A stretch of DNA of 64,000 nt, taken from assembly GCA_036245805.1 (NCBI GenBank), contig BTRK01000005.1, positions 27,199,469-27,263,468 of the forward strand, in the 5' to 3' direction. How positions within the stretch are numbered: position 1 is the stretch's first letter; each line of letters begins with the position of its first letter. The notes below the pieces were generated by a model. It was not told the DNA's origin. It saw only the letters and a program-made list of their open reading frames with translations, and searched no databases. Made by a program: the position numbers and the translations under genes. This document shows, in pieces, positions 22,565 through 40,654 of the stretch. This stretch comes from Pristionchus mayeri (taxonomy: Eukaryota; Nematoda; Chromadorea; Rhabditida; Neodiplogasteridae).

Positions 22565-25500
22565 ATGATATCTCAGTGGGGGCTGATCCTGGCCCTCCTC
22601 TGCTCTGTCTCCCTCTCCAAGTCAGTCCTTTCTTCATTCCTTCTCATTGATCTTCCTCTCTCAGAAGGTACTCCGTCTATCGGATCACTCCCCAGTCCAA
22701 TGACTCACTCCAATTCCTCGAAGGACTCACGAAAGACATGGGGGTCAGACTGATGAGATATACGGAGAATGTGTAGTTACGAAGTTCATCGATTAGATGG
22801 AACTATCTAGTGATCAGTTAGATTGATGGAAGAACTGCAGTTCTTTGTAGATCGATTTCTGGAAGGAGCCTCGAGCAGTGGGACAGGAAGTGCACATTAT
22901 GATTCCCGATCCGAAGGTACGATCCACAACTCCATTCTCATTATAATGATAGAGTATGCATTCAGAGTGTTGCCCTCCTCAATGATCTCCGATCTCGCAA
23001 CATCTCCTTCTCCCTGATGATCGACGACGTTGAGAAGTACGATGATCCTTCCCCTTGCCCTCTCCATCCAGGGGAAACAGTTCCTCCAATTGGTGGTCTC
23101 CCCCACTCTTTCTGTCACTCAGCCAAATCCCCTTGCAAAGTAGCGTTTAGCGGTACTTTGGCAGTGAGGAAAGAGATTCGATCCTATACTCTGTGGATGA
23201 TTGATTCATTCGTGCTGTGATGACTGTCGAATTAGGTGGAAGTGAAGGGGAAACGAGAGAGGAAAGAGGAAGATCAACTGGTTAATGAACCAACTCTTAC
23301 AGAGTAATCAAGAACCAGAAGCTAGCGAGATTGAAACTCAAGTCCGAAAGGAGGCAGAAGGATTTCAGAGATGGGAAGGTTCGTCATTCTGCTCGCACTT
23401 TTATTCAGATCACTCTTGCATTTGCCCATATCATATTTCAAATGATTGTGGGAAAAAGAGACGGCATCAATAGAATAAGGAGTGATGGAGGGAGTGTGCA
23501 GGTAGACTTCAATCTGGCTGAGTATCATTCCTTCGCTGACGTCATCAATTACTTCAATGCTCTGGCGATCACTTATCCCCATCTGGTCTCAGTCCATCCC
23601 ATTGGACTCACTCACGAAGGAAGACAGATTCCACTCATCAAGGTACCATCCTCTCCTTCTCACTGATCTTTCCCATTCTCTTCATAATTCATCCGATTCT
23701 TCCTCTTCTCCATCATTTTTCTTCTCTTTCTCTGAGTAGATGAGGATGCCTTCGATCTGGTTGCACTTCTTGACTCAGTGAGCCATGATGCAAGGCTAGT
23801 CTCTCTCCCCCCTCTCTTTCTCTCTTCTTCAAAGGTCGTAAACTTCTTTAGTCCTCTCATTCGCAGGCTGAAGTGCTTAGACACTCGATAGATTGGAGGG
23901 ATGAGGGCTACTCTCATAATCATCGGACCTGTTCTTTCCCATCAATCAATAGTATACCTTGCGAGAGAAGTGATCTGAACTAAATGAGTTCCGTATTTGT
24001 TGGGAGGGAGGGAGACTGGGGGCGCACTTATCGAGATCAGAGGAGAAGAGAACAAACTTTGGAATGATTCTGTGGGTCACGAATGAGTAGAGAGAGTGGA
24101 GATTGAGAGACTGAGGGAGAAGAGAGCAAGTGACCACGAAAAGTGATGAGTGATGGAAAAGAGAGGGAATGAATCCTGATGGAGAACAGAGAGAACAGGG
24201 ACTCATCTGTTAAATATCAACACAATTCTCGGAGATTACGAATAACCAGGAGTGTCCGTATGGAATATAAAGTTGCAATCCTAAATGACAAAAATAGATA
24301 TTTTTCAGATCACGAATAAGCGAATGGGAGGGCGTAAGAGAAGTATGTGGATCGATGGAGGGATTCATGCGAGGGAGTGGATCTCCCCCTCCACTGTACT
24401 CTACTTCATCCATCAGGTTACCTTCCCCTTCACCCTAAGAAAGGAGAAGTCTCCATTCCTCTGCCCCTTTCTCAAACCGTGCAGTAACCTCTCCCTCTCT
24501 CTCTCCCCTGCCGTTCGAGGTCGTGTGTATCCTTGTAGATAATCTCATTGTGAATGTGATACACCCCCCTCACCATCTTCCTCTACTCCTCTCCTCCCTC
24601 TCCTCTCATGAACGAGTTCTTTTCTTCTTTTGTCCCTCCTTTCACAACTTCAAGGAAATGAGAGGAACCGCAATGGAAAACTGACGAGATTCACTCTAAA
24701 CTGATAATATGTTCAGTTGATCAACGGGTACGATCAAGACCCGATCATCCGTCGATACGTGGACAACATTGAATGGCATCTCGTTCCACTTCTCAATCCG
24801 GGTCAGTTCTCTCTCTTTCCTTCCAACAATCGGGTGGGTTATCATCCCTTCTTTCCAATGGGTTGTATAATATGAGTGCGTTTGTGTAAGAATCGAACAG
24901 AGGCTGGCACAGCAAAAAATGACGATTTTCTGAATATCTGATTTTTGGGGTGTGTCCAGGATGCTGAGGACGATAGGCAGAACCATTTTGCTCAAGGAAC
25001 CCCCGTTCGCTTCAGAAGACGTATCGTCGAAAACAGATTTCTTCGTTTTCTTCCCAATTATTTCGTCGCGCGGGCTCGCTAAAATTAAGCTAAAATAGTG
25101 CATAGTGCAAAATTTGAAGGCGATCACGCCTATCTATTTCATTTATCAAACATTTTATTTTTTCAATTTGTCGTGAGTCAAATTGAAAGAGCACATTTTG
25201 ACAGGTCAGAATGAGCTGATTTCAATGGTATCAAAATTATCCCATTTGGCATACGTTAAATTGAGAAAAACGAGGATTACAAGAAAGATAGCCAAAAAAG
25301 AGCCGTTTTGGGAGCCGAAAAACGGCTCATCGGGAGAGAGGGGTTGTAAACACCTCTCTCTCGGATGAGCCGTCCCAGACAGTAAACAACACGGATATCC
25401 GAGAGCCGTTTTCACTACCCTAGTGTGCGAGAGAGGCAGGGTGACGACTGCCAGAGGGCTCAAGGTCAATGGAAGGAGAGAGATTAGCGGAAGAGCGAAG

Positions 25501-28126
25501 GGGAAAGGGTCGATTTGGCCAAAATCGAGGCACAATAATTAATGGTGCTAAGAGTTCCAGAGGTTTATTTGGATGACAATTTGGATTTGGAATCAGCGCA
25601 TCACAGCGGTCAGATCGATCTAATTTGCTAAGCTCAGAACTGATATTCAAAAAAGTTAAATTTTATATATTTTGTATAAATAAAATTTATGATAAATGAA
25701 ATAGATAGGCGTGATCGCCTTCAAATTCTGCTCTATAAATAATTTTAGCTTAATTTTAGCGAGCACGCGCGACGAATTAATTAGGAAGAACACGGGAAAA
25801 TCTGCTTTCGACGCTACGTCTTCTGAAGCGAACGGTGGTTCCTTGTGTAAAATGGTTCTGCCTATCGTCCTCAGCACCCTCGAGAACCCCAAAAAACAGA
25901 TATTCAGAAAATAGTCATTTTTTGCTGTGCCAGATCTTTCCGGATTTGCCCGATTCTTAGGCAAATGCACTCATATACCACATGAGACACTCATTATCAT
26001 GGTACAACTAGAAAAGTAGATTTTGATCTTCTGCGCTTACTAGGAGTAATTTGAGATTGAACCCGCTTCCTCTCTGATCGAATCTGTATTGTTTCGATTC
26101 ATCACATTGAGAACCTCAATTAACTCCTAGTACGCGAAGGAACGAAATTTTTTATGCTGGTTGTGCGAGAGTCGTGGTGAATCTCTCGAGAGGGGCTGAT
26201 GAAGTGATTCCTTCTCGATTCCCTTGAGTATTCACGGTTTCGGATCTTTTGTATTCTCAAGGAGAGATAGGAACTAATCGTTCCGAACTATTATTTATGA
26301 ATGCATTATTCAATATGTCTATTCTGTGCAAAGGATGAGTAAATATGGAGTATATGGAGGTAAAAAACAAATATGGAGGTTGAATTTACTATAAGAAAGT
26401 CTAATTGTTAAGATACCTAGTGTTATTTTTCAACCCCCCCCCCCCCCAACGTGAATCCCAAGTTCAGTAATTGCATGAATCCAGCTTAGAGATCCGCTTG
26501 ATTCCAGCTTGGAGTTCTAGAAATTGTTCTCCCTCAAGCTTTTGATATTGGAATCAAGCAATTCCCAAATATTATCCCTAGTTTTGTTTCTTGGAATCAA
26601 CATTTCCTCCTTCATTCCAACTTGGCATCTTCACCATAGTTCTATCTCAATAGTTGAAGTGAATGTTGTAGATGGATACGAGTACTCTCGTAGTTCGACT
26701 GATCCCGAGATTCGACTGTGGAGGAAGAACAAGTCGCCCTCCAAATGCACTACCACTGCACAAGGTGAGTACACCATGCACCACTCGCACTACTCATCAT
26801 TCCATTCACTTCCTCCTTCCTTCTCTCTCCTCACTCTTATAACCCGCACTCTCTCTCTCACACACAGGAGGTCTCGCAGGTCTCTTCTCCCCTCCTCAAA
26901 CAACTTGCTGCCAAGGAGTCGATCTGAACAGGAACTTTGACTGGTTCTTCGGCCAGGTCGGATCATCCACCGACCCTTGCTCCGAGATTTACAATGTGAG
27001 GCACTGAGGACTTTCGGGCATCGATTTGGGAAACGTTCGCGAAAAGATGGATGACAAGGATTGTAATTGAAGGGCGCCTTCGCGTTCTCCGAACCGGAGA
27101 CAAGAGCAGTGCGTGATTTCATCTCCCAGCATCCAATCACTTCATTCGTCACTCTCCATTCATACTCACAGATTCTGATGTATCCATTCGGACACCAGGT
27201 GAGAATCTTCCTCCTTCCTCCTCCCCTCCCCTTCCTCCCCCTCTCTCTCCCACTGCACTTCCCGATCATCTTCTTTCGATTCCAGGTGCGAACTTACTCG
27301 AATGATTTGGACGACCTGGTGAGTCATTTATGATACTGTAGTTGTGTGCCTCAGAGTGCAACTAACGAGTCGCTCTTTTCCAGCGGAACACCGCTCTCTC
27401 AGCAGCGAACGCTCTCCAACGATTGTATGGGACGACGTACAAAGTGGGCACTGGAGCAGACACGTTGTGTGAGTGTAGGAAAGAGCAGAAAGAGCACACA
27501 GTAAAGTATCGGAATGAACAGAAGGAAAGAGGAGGAGGATTGCAGATCCCGCCTCAGGAGGATCGGAAGATTGGGCGAAGGGAAAGGGAGGAGTGAAGTA
27601 CTCGTACCTATTCGAATTGAGACCAGAGGAGCAAGTGTGGGATGGATTCCTCCTTCCGGAGAATCAGGTTAGTCCTCACCCTTCATCTGGCAATGAAAGT
27701 GATCAAGCAGGAAGTGACAACTAGAGTGGAATCCTCTGCAGATCATGCCAACTGCTCGTGAGACTTGGGAAGCAATCAAAGTGATTGCTACTCACACTCT
27801 CTCAGTTCCCTTCGGAGCATCAGCCTCCTCGGGGGGATTCCACCATTCGAGGTGAGCAGGTACGGTACACCCATTCACTCAATTGCAACTAGGAAGAAAG
27901 GAATGAGCATCTCATTTAGAGTCCCAATGAATGAGTTGTTCTCAGGGCGCAGGCTGCTTCTCCCTCTCTCCACTCTCCTCCTCCCTCTCCCTCTCCTCCT
28001 CTTCCTTGTCGTGACCACGATGAGTTGTGTGCTGCATGGGCAGCAGGGGGCGCATGCGAGACGTGGCCAGAGATGAGACAGAGATGTCCCCTCACTTGTC
28101 GTCTCTGTCGACCCACTGATCTTTGA
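22565..28126 (+). CDS. Secreted M14 zinc carboxypeptidase with C-terminal ShK domain
   Basis: Removes C-terminal residues from peptides; secreted as a proenzyme. Signal peptide ISQWGLILALLCSVSLSK from ATG 22565. The propeptide is RYSVYRITPQSNDSLQFLEG, IDFWKEPRAVGQEVHIMIPD, LNDLRSRNISFSLMIDDVEK and VIKNQKLARLKLK. The catalytic domain begins VDFNLAEYHSFADVINYFN (23501). Zinc ligands are HAREW (H and E, about 24370) and LHSY (27150). Substrate-binding residues lie in DGYEYSR, VDLNRNFDW, and YPASGGSEDW (Tyr248 equivalent). The catalytic Glu is in YLFELRP. MPTARETWEAI ends the domain. A Ser/Pro linker and an ShK domain follow (DELCAAWAAGGACETW, then MRQRCPLTCRLC), stop 28126. The position matching residue 255 of bovine CPA is Glu (SGGSED), pointing to basic C-terminal substrates. 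C. elegans has similar M14-ShK proteins, for example suro-1; orthology is not established. A foldback element occupies the intron at 24811-26650. Confidence 0.93.
24871..25975. mobile_element. Long foldback element, copy 2, in a carboxypeptidase intron
   Basis: Inverted arms of about 300 bases (24873-25165 and 25680-25973) end in TGAGTGCGTTTG and its complement, and are flanked by TA on both sides. The inner spacer contains another palindrome at about 25318-25374 (AACGGCTCATC facing GATGAGCCGT). Arms share ends with the copies at 14063 and 54951. Spacer sequence (GCGACTGCCAGAGGG-like) is also shared with the 54951 copy. No transposase was seen. Confidence 0.85.
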
Positions 28127-28128
28127 TC

Positions 28129-28915
28129 TTCCACCTTCCCTCTATACGACTAGGCGCTACCTTTTTCTGCTTGTAACACACTTCGAAGCTTTTGATTCAT
28201 CCAGTGATCTCTGGTTTAGCTATTTCTCGATTTCTCGGTTTCTTTATTCTATTAATTATTGATTGATACAATCCGTCGAGTGTGCAATCACGGGTACGAA
28301 TAACGTCTCCCCTTCACTCTTCCCTCTACACGAATCTCAATCATTTGTGAGATTAACGTGATAAAGTGATCAACTGATTATACTCGCAGTATATCCATTC
28401 AGTATGACTTTCGAATCGGCAGAAAGGATTGATACTAAAATGTACAATCAACCAAGAGAAGCTCTCAATGGAAATATGAATAGATATCTGAGAGAGAGGA
28501 GCCAAACCAATGAAGATGGAGTTGAAAATACAGACTTATATGCGTAGATGTTGCTATATTCAGTTCAACTTGCATAATCTCGTGCAGCAGGAGCCCTCCC
28601 AGGGTCAGCTTAGAAATCGCGAGATAGATGAGAGGAAGGGCAGGCTCCCATTGGTGGTCTGCAAACGACCTTCTCTCAAATTAATTTCATTTATTCTAAT
28701 TTAGTGTCAACGCATGACATATTAAATATTGATTGATTCAAATCTCTTTGTTGTCTCATAAATGTGTAAATGAGGGAATGGGTAATTGAATAGCCCCATC
28801 TCGATTTGATCTTCCATCTTCATTCATTTTCATCTCTTTCCTCCATACCGAGAGGTTCTCTCTCATTTTGGGTAATTCCCTAATCTCAGACTCTTCTCTC
28901 ATTCTCCTTTCCAGA
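28129..28915. other. Spacer after the carboxypeptidase gene
   Basis: About 790 AT-rich bases, presumably the carboxypeptidase 3' UTR and the promoter of the small gene that follows. No further feature is supported. Confidence 0.5.
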
Positions 28916-29203
28916 ATGGCCTTCGCTCTCATACTTTTTGTTCTCGTTCTCGCTTACATTGGATATCGTGTTTACTCGGTGACATCACTTTCCTCTCTTC
29001 AATCAATCTCCATCTGCAGAGCCCCACTCAAGCCAAAGCTGATGCTGACGATCCCCGCTATCAGGTAGATCACCCCCCCCCCTCTCATCAATCAATGCAC
29101 TCAGACCCTCCGTATCTCCGAGAATGTTGCTTTCGAAGACAAGACCAAGAGTGGTTCCAAGGCTGCAAAGAGTGCGTCCAAGTCTAGCAAAAAGAAGAAT
29201 TGA
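28916..29203 (+). CDS. Small single-pass membrane protein with Lys/Ser-rich tail
   Basis: A short three-exon gene of about 70 residues. ATG at 28916 lies one base after TTTCCAG, a likely trans-splice acceptor, which decides this start over an upstream in-frame ATG. The N-terminus is a single transmembrane helix (AFALILFVLVLAYIGYRVYS). Exon 2 (about 29021-29065) reads SPTQAKADADDPRYQ and exon 3 begins TLRISENVAFEDKTKSGSKA, ending in a Ser/Lys tail (SKSSKKKN) at stop 29203. Introns are 42 and about 37 bases; the second contains a C10 run. I do not recognise a family. Its layout (short TM, then charged tail) resembles on a small scale the two Lys/Glu-rich membrane proteins at 38152 and 48303, but no homology is claimed. 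Confidence 0.65.
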
Positions 29204-29736
29204 CCTCCCCTGGAGATAAACTAATCAATAATTGACGGATTTATCGATCGATTGAAAACAACGAAAACAAACAATTTCTGTGCACATTCTAGAGGAACTA
29301 ATGGTTACCGTACTCTCATTGAATGACTTTGGTTCCCTTGGGGATTGGTCGACTTCTTCGATTATTTCTCGCCCTCTACTTGTTCAGCTGATCTAAGGCT
29401 AGAAATTGTAATAGGGAGTACAATTTCTTGCTTATGTTCTTGGAATCTTGGACCAAATTGTACCAAAACCCAAATTGGAGAACCAAAGTGAAGGAGAAGA
29501 TATGCAAACTGCGAATATTATCTGACAGGAATTTTGAGTCATGTAAATGAAAAAGATTTGAAATTCGATCAATATGATACTACGGGCACCATCCATTACA
29601 TTCATTATAGTGGTGAACTCAAGTTTTCATTGTGAACACTGGAGTAGACAACAGATACTCTACTACTTTATCATTTAGCTCTGTCTAGCAGGAGCGAGAG
29701 AGCTGGGAATATTGCTTCACACGACTTCATCCCTCT
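29204..29736. other. Convergent intergenic region
   Basis: About 530 AT-rich bases between two convergent genes. It presumably holds both 3' UTRs. No repeat or exon was seen. Confidence 0.5.
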
Positions 29737-30838
29737 TCACTCCTTCAGTTTATCTATCTGAATGGATGCTACAGTATCCTTCTGGCAGTCCTTTGACCTA
29801 CCGAGGTCATAAGTTTCTCAGCCACACTCGCCACTGCGACTCTGCACTTGAGCAAGTCGTCATCTTCGACGATCGATGACACTGCAAGAATCTACCGTAT
29901 CCATCGATCCATTCGAGACCCACCCGCGATACTCTTGAGTTCCTTGGTGACTGCATCGAGATGCTTGATAGCCTCTTCGTATCGGGGCACCAGATGGGTC
30001 GGTTTCTTGGGAGAGGCCTGTAATAAACTCAGTACTCAATAATAACAGGTAAAGTCATTACAGTAACCTGTACTGTTTTCTTCTTCTCGTTGCGACCCTT
30101 CACGGGCGTATTCGATCTAGGCGAAGAGCGTTCGATCGAACTCGCCTCTGTGCTGCGAAATGTAAATCATCGTCCGAGCACACCACTACCGTATACCTAT
30201 GTGGCGACTGGGAGCCGTTGCTGGATGACTTCGTGCGACTAATCGAGGTCTGCAGTGGTAATTCTCCATGACTCCGCCCCTTCGACTCCGCCCACCTCAT
30301 CATCCAAATCTGCTCCCCACTTCATACGACGAACTTCCGACCATCGTAATTCCGGATCGAGTCCCAATCTGCCTCTCATCTCTTCCTCAGCCCCTCTCAC
30401 ACGCTCCTTCAACTGCAATCAACGATTAGTCGATGGAAGCCCCGCCCCCTTCCTCTCCTCTCTTCATTCCTCTCACCTTCTCACTATCTTCCTGTATCTT
30501 CTTGTTCAATCTTGCAAGTGTCTTCTCCATCTTCTGCATTCTATTCGTCTCCGCACCCATGTTTCGGGATCGATTCTGAATAATCAGAGGAGGGAAGTGG
30601 GCGTGGCTTGGGGGCGGAGTCTATCTTCGTACCTCGAGAATCGACAGGATTGCATTCGCTTCGTTCTTCGTGTTGATTTTAATCTGCTGTTTGCGGGATC
30701 TACAAATAGGAAATAATTGCAGAAACATTGTGTACATTCGAAGATACGGTAGAAAGGGACGTGGCTTAGGAAGGGCGGAGTTTACCTAGATCGAGATTTT
30801 CTGGAAGAGGATCGAGAAGAGGAAGAGGTGCCACTCAT
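29737..30838 (-). CDS. Ser/Arg-rich coiled-coil protein, unidentified
   Basis: Eight exons chain in frame from ATG 30838: MSGTSSSSRSSSRKSRSR, RKQQIKINTKNEANAILSIL, NRSRNMGAETNRMQKMEKTL, ARLNKKIQEDSEKLKERVR, a segment ending PELRWSEVRRMKWGADLDDE, a Ser-rich linker (SSSNGSQSPHRSTEASS, RSNTPVKGRNEKKKTVQ), SPKKPTHLVPRYEEAIKHLD, and SSIVEDDDLLKCRVAVASVA, finishing with IDKLKE and stop at 29737. The product is about 230 residues: a basic Ser/Arg N-terminus, a coiled coil at about residues 20-90, a basic Ser/Pro linker and a helical C-terminus. No membrane segment. The composition suggests a nuclear or cytoskeletal protein. I do not recognise it. MCM4 lies about 450 bases upstream on the same strand. 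Confidence 0.65.
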
Positions 30839-31288
30839 TTTGAAGGAGAGGACCAGTTGGAAGGAGTGAAAACGAAGGGAATGAAAGGAGAAAATGAGGG
30901 GGAGGAGGGAGGCCCTTCTCAAAGTATACGTGCTCATTATCCAAATTTGAATGCATTGCAGAGACACCAGTGCGGATGGCTCATTCCCTAACACTTCTTT
31001 TCATCCTCGTGTAATACTGAAATTACAGCGAAAAAAGGGAAAATCGTTTTATCAAGCATTATACAGAACTTGAAATGAATTACCAAAATAAAACACTTAC
31101 AGATAAAAAAAAATGTGTTGCATAATTTCAAACTGATAAATTTAACCAACTCCCAACCGGGGAAAGTTTGAATTATGATTACGAGATATGAGGATACATA
31201 TAACAAAGTGAGATCTTCGTTCCACAATCATAAATGAGGGATGATATGCCAAGTGATTGAGTCAGGGGGGGGGGGGGACTGGTCCCTC

Positions 31289-37474
<6,186 letters not shown>

Positions 37475-38151
37475 CGTCTGCACCTGATGAGGCTATTATT
37501 TGGCAAATAAATAAATTCAGCGAAAACAAAAAAGATTAGAGGAAAATGCGGGAAAATCTCTTTTGAAATGATGGTAGCGGAATTTGCCGCCAAAACATGG
37601 ATACTGTACCAATACGCTTAGCTCGATCGAGAACCAATGATATTTTTATGGAATTCATAATTAATTGAACATCTACGAAGTTATATAATAATTATACATA
37701 TTGTCGAATAATAGCAAGATCAAAGCAATATGTATAACTCGCAACAGAAATTCATGGAATTCAATACCTAGACTTCCTTCCCTCAGACCAGACTTCTCTA
37801 CTCCCAGATTCTTCCAAAATTACTCCACTAACTATCCAAAATCTTCAAACTTTAATTTAATTTGCCCATTCAAAAAAGCGATTGAGAAACTTAAGAGATT
37901 AGACTCTCTCGTTTATTACCACTATCTCACTCTTCATTCTTCTCTCGATCAAATTATCCTATCTCCCCTCTCCTCTCCCCTCCTCTCCATTCTCCATTCA
38001 TTTACTATCCGAGTCGTCGTTCAAATAGGCTGGCCTTCGCCTTCTCCGAGAAGTGCGATCTCTAACGCTACGTCGATCACTTCATTCTGATACTCGAAGG
38101 TATCCCCCCCCCTCCCCTTCCCTCCTCCTCATCTGAATATTGCAGCTGAGA
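37475..38151. other. Divergent intergenic region between MCM4 and the Lys/Glu-rich MSP gene
   Basis: About 680 bases, AT-rich near MCM4 and pyrimidine-rich near the plus-strand gene. A candidate bidirectional promoter. No exon is supported. Confidence 0.5.
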
Positions 38152-40271
38152 ATGGCATTAATATTCATCCCCATGTCGTTCTCCTCCTGGCTGGTCATTC
38201 TTCAAGTCTCCATTCCTCTTCTCCTTCTCCTCATTGGATGCAAGGGAGGCAAGAAAGGGAAGGGCGCTCCTCCCCCTAAGGGTCCCGTACCCTCTGCCCC
38301 CGCCCCTCCGCCAGTACCAGGATCAGCTGCTCCTCCCAAACCCGGTGCACCCGCTCCCCCTGGAGGTGAGTGCCCCTACCGTAATCCAGTCTAATCGATC
38401 CCTTTAGGAGCAGTCGCCGATCCTACCGTGATCCAGGCGCTCCCTCCCAAACCAGAGGAGAAGAAGACCGAAGCACCCAAGAAGGTGAGGGATAGTGCAG
38501 GAAGGAAGAAAGATGTAATCATTCCAGGAAGAAGAGAAGAAAGAAGAGGAGAAGAAAGAGGAGAAGAAGGAGGAAGAAAAGAAAGAGGAGAAGAAAGAGG
38601 AAGAAAAGAAAGAGGAGAAGAAAGTAAGAGAAGGTGCAGCTTAAGGAGGATGATGAATGTTGACTGCAGGAGGAGGAGAAGAAGGATGAAGAAAAGAAGG
38701 ACGAGGAAAAGAAAGAAGAAAAGAAAGATGAGGAGAAGAAAGAAGAAGAGAAGAAGGACGGAGATAAGGAGAAGGTTAGACCAGTCATAATAACATCTCA
38801 TTGAATGAATTCAGAGTAAGAAGAGCAAGAAAGAAGAGAAGGAGAAGTCGAAGAAGGAAGAGGAGAAGGAGAAGGAAAAGGAGGTGAGAGGAAGATGGAA
38901 CACTGAAACTACAGTAGTCATTTAGGGAGCATCTGCTGTAGGAAAAGTGAAGGAAGGTGAAGGAGAGAAGAAAGATGAGAAGAAGGAGGGAGAAGAAAAG
39001 AAGGAAGATGAGAAGAAGAGTAAGAAGGAAGAAAAGAAAGATGGAGAGAAGAGCAAGAAGGAAGGATCGAAGAAAGAAGGAAAAGTAAGTGCAAGTTATT
39101 CAACATAATAGATGATAATAAGATGATAATAACAATTGCAGTCAAAGAAGGAAGAAAAGAGTAAGAAGGAAGAGAAGAAGGAAGGAGAGAAGAGTAAGAA
39201 GGAAGAGAAGAAGGAAGGAGAGAAGAGCAAGAAGGAGGAAAAGAAGGTAACTGAATACAGAAGATGAAACTCACAATTTTTATCGCAGGATGAGAAGAAG
39301 GAAGGAGAGGGAAAGAAAGAAGGAGAGGGATCGAAGAAAGAGAAGAAGGATGATGAGAAGAAGGAACGGTCTAAGAAAGAGAAGAAAGAAGAAGGATCTA
39401 AAAAGGAGAAAAAAGATGACGACAAGAAGGTTTGGAGACATAGGATAGCAGTGATCTATCACAAGTATTACAGGAGGGTGATAAGAAGGAAGAAGAAAAG
39501 AAAGAAGAAAAGAAGGTAATGATAGATAGAGAAGATGGTGATGGGATTTGTACATTTGAGGAAGGAGAGGAGAAGAAAGAAGGCGATGGAGAGAAGAAAG
39601 AAGGAGAGGGAGACAAAAAAGAGGAGAAGAAAGTACTGTATGCCGACGATGGCCAAAGCCTACTTTATCGATTCCAGGATGGAGAGAAAACGACGTTGAC
39701 TAAGGCGACTGAAATCAACACGGTAGAGGCGAAGAAGCCTGAAGGAGGTTGGATACTGTAGCTACCGTACTCCTTCAATGAAATATCGATTTGAGACAGG
39801 AAAGCGTTCGTAATCGAACCGACGGATGTCAAATGGGATAAGGGCAAGGGAGAAAAGACCATCAAGGTGGGTTGGAAAGGGGAGTTAGTCGTCTTAACAT
39901 GGAATCTCTCAGCTGACCAACAATGGGACGGATCGTCAAGCGATCAAGATGAAGTGTTCTGACAACGCCCTCTACCGTATCACCCCCGTATTCGTGTTCC
40001 TCGAAGCAGGAAAGAGCATCGATATCAAGGTAGATCAAGAGATACGGTAGCCATCAAGGCACGGTATTACAGGTGGAGAGATTGAATGAGACGGTGAAGG
40101 AAGACAAGGCAGTGTGCATGGTGGCCAAGGCAGCCGCGACGGATACGGTGAGTGCCTCTTGGACTCTCGGTTCGTAAGCTGTCTCTCCCTCAGGATCCGG
40201 CCCCTCTCTTCAAGTCTGTCCCTGTGGAAGAACAACAGAAGCACACTATCCCCTTCACGGTGTCTGCATAG
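38152..40271 (+). CDS. Lys/Glu-rich single-pass membrane protein with C-terminal MSP domain
   Basis: ATG 38152 lies shortly after ATTGCAG, a likely trans-splice acceptor. The N-terminus holds a membrane helix (WLVILQVSIPLLLLLIG), then GCKGGKKGKG and a Pro/Ala linker. About ten small exons, mostly in phase 0, encode almost only K and E with some D, S and G (units such as EEKKDEEKKDEEKKEEKKD and KKEGEGSKKEKKDDEKK). From about 39680 the composition becomes normal and an MSP-type domain follows: FVIEPTDVKWDKGKGEKTIK, LTNNGTDRQAIKMKCSDN, LYRITPVFVFLEAGKSIDIK, AVCMVAKAAATD, EEQQKHTIPFTVSA, stop 40271. MSP domains form beta sandwiches found in nematode sperm cytoskeleton and in VAP-type receptors. 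A membrane anchor, long charged spacer and cytosolic MSP head suggest a tethering role; that is inference. A truncated paralogous architecture lies at 48303. Confidence 0.85.
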
Positions 40272-40654
40272 GAAGAAGAGAAGCATGGTGACCTCCATCG
40301 GCCTCTCCCGAGTACTCCTATTCCATGATAAAGGAACACCATACACTCGTGTCTTCACACACAGTATACACACTCCAGCAAAAGAACTATTGGGGTAAGA
40401 TACCTTGAGAAGCATACGACACTGTTAGGATTGGAAGAAAGCAAAGAAGATTTTATTCATCATTTATCGTGATATGGTAAAAAGAAGTGCACAAAAATTA
40501 AATTAGCAAGTACTTCTCAAATAACGCATCATTCTCTTCTTGAATTACAATGAAATATTGACTACATAATTAGCACTAGATTAGTACTATAGAAGGAAGA
40601 TGGGATAACCGTGGGGTGACATGTATATTGTGTACTCGCTGGGGGACTCGTCAA
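40272..40654. other. Convergent spacer
   Basis: About 380 bases between the ends of two convergent genes, AT-rich in the middle. No feature beyond presumed 3' UTRs. Confidence 0.5.

Noticed and set aside
23037..23220. A 35-base intron in the carboxypeptidase propeptide followed by KQFLQLVVSPTLSVTQPNP
   Set aside because: Joining 23036 to the acceptor at about 23301 gives DDVEKVIKNQKLARLKLK, which fits the family's propeptide end, so the intermediate stretch is intron.
38391..38801. Long minus-strand Leu/Phe/Ser-rich reading frames opposite the Lys/Glu-rich genes (also 38918-39656 and 48965-49591)
   Set aside because: They are the antisense of GAA/GAG/AAG codons and have no start or splice context of their own.
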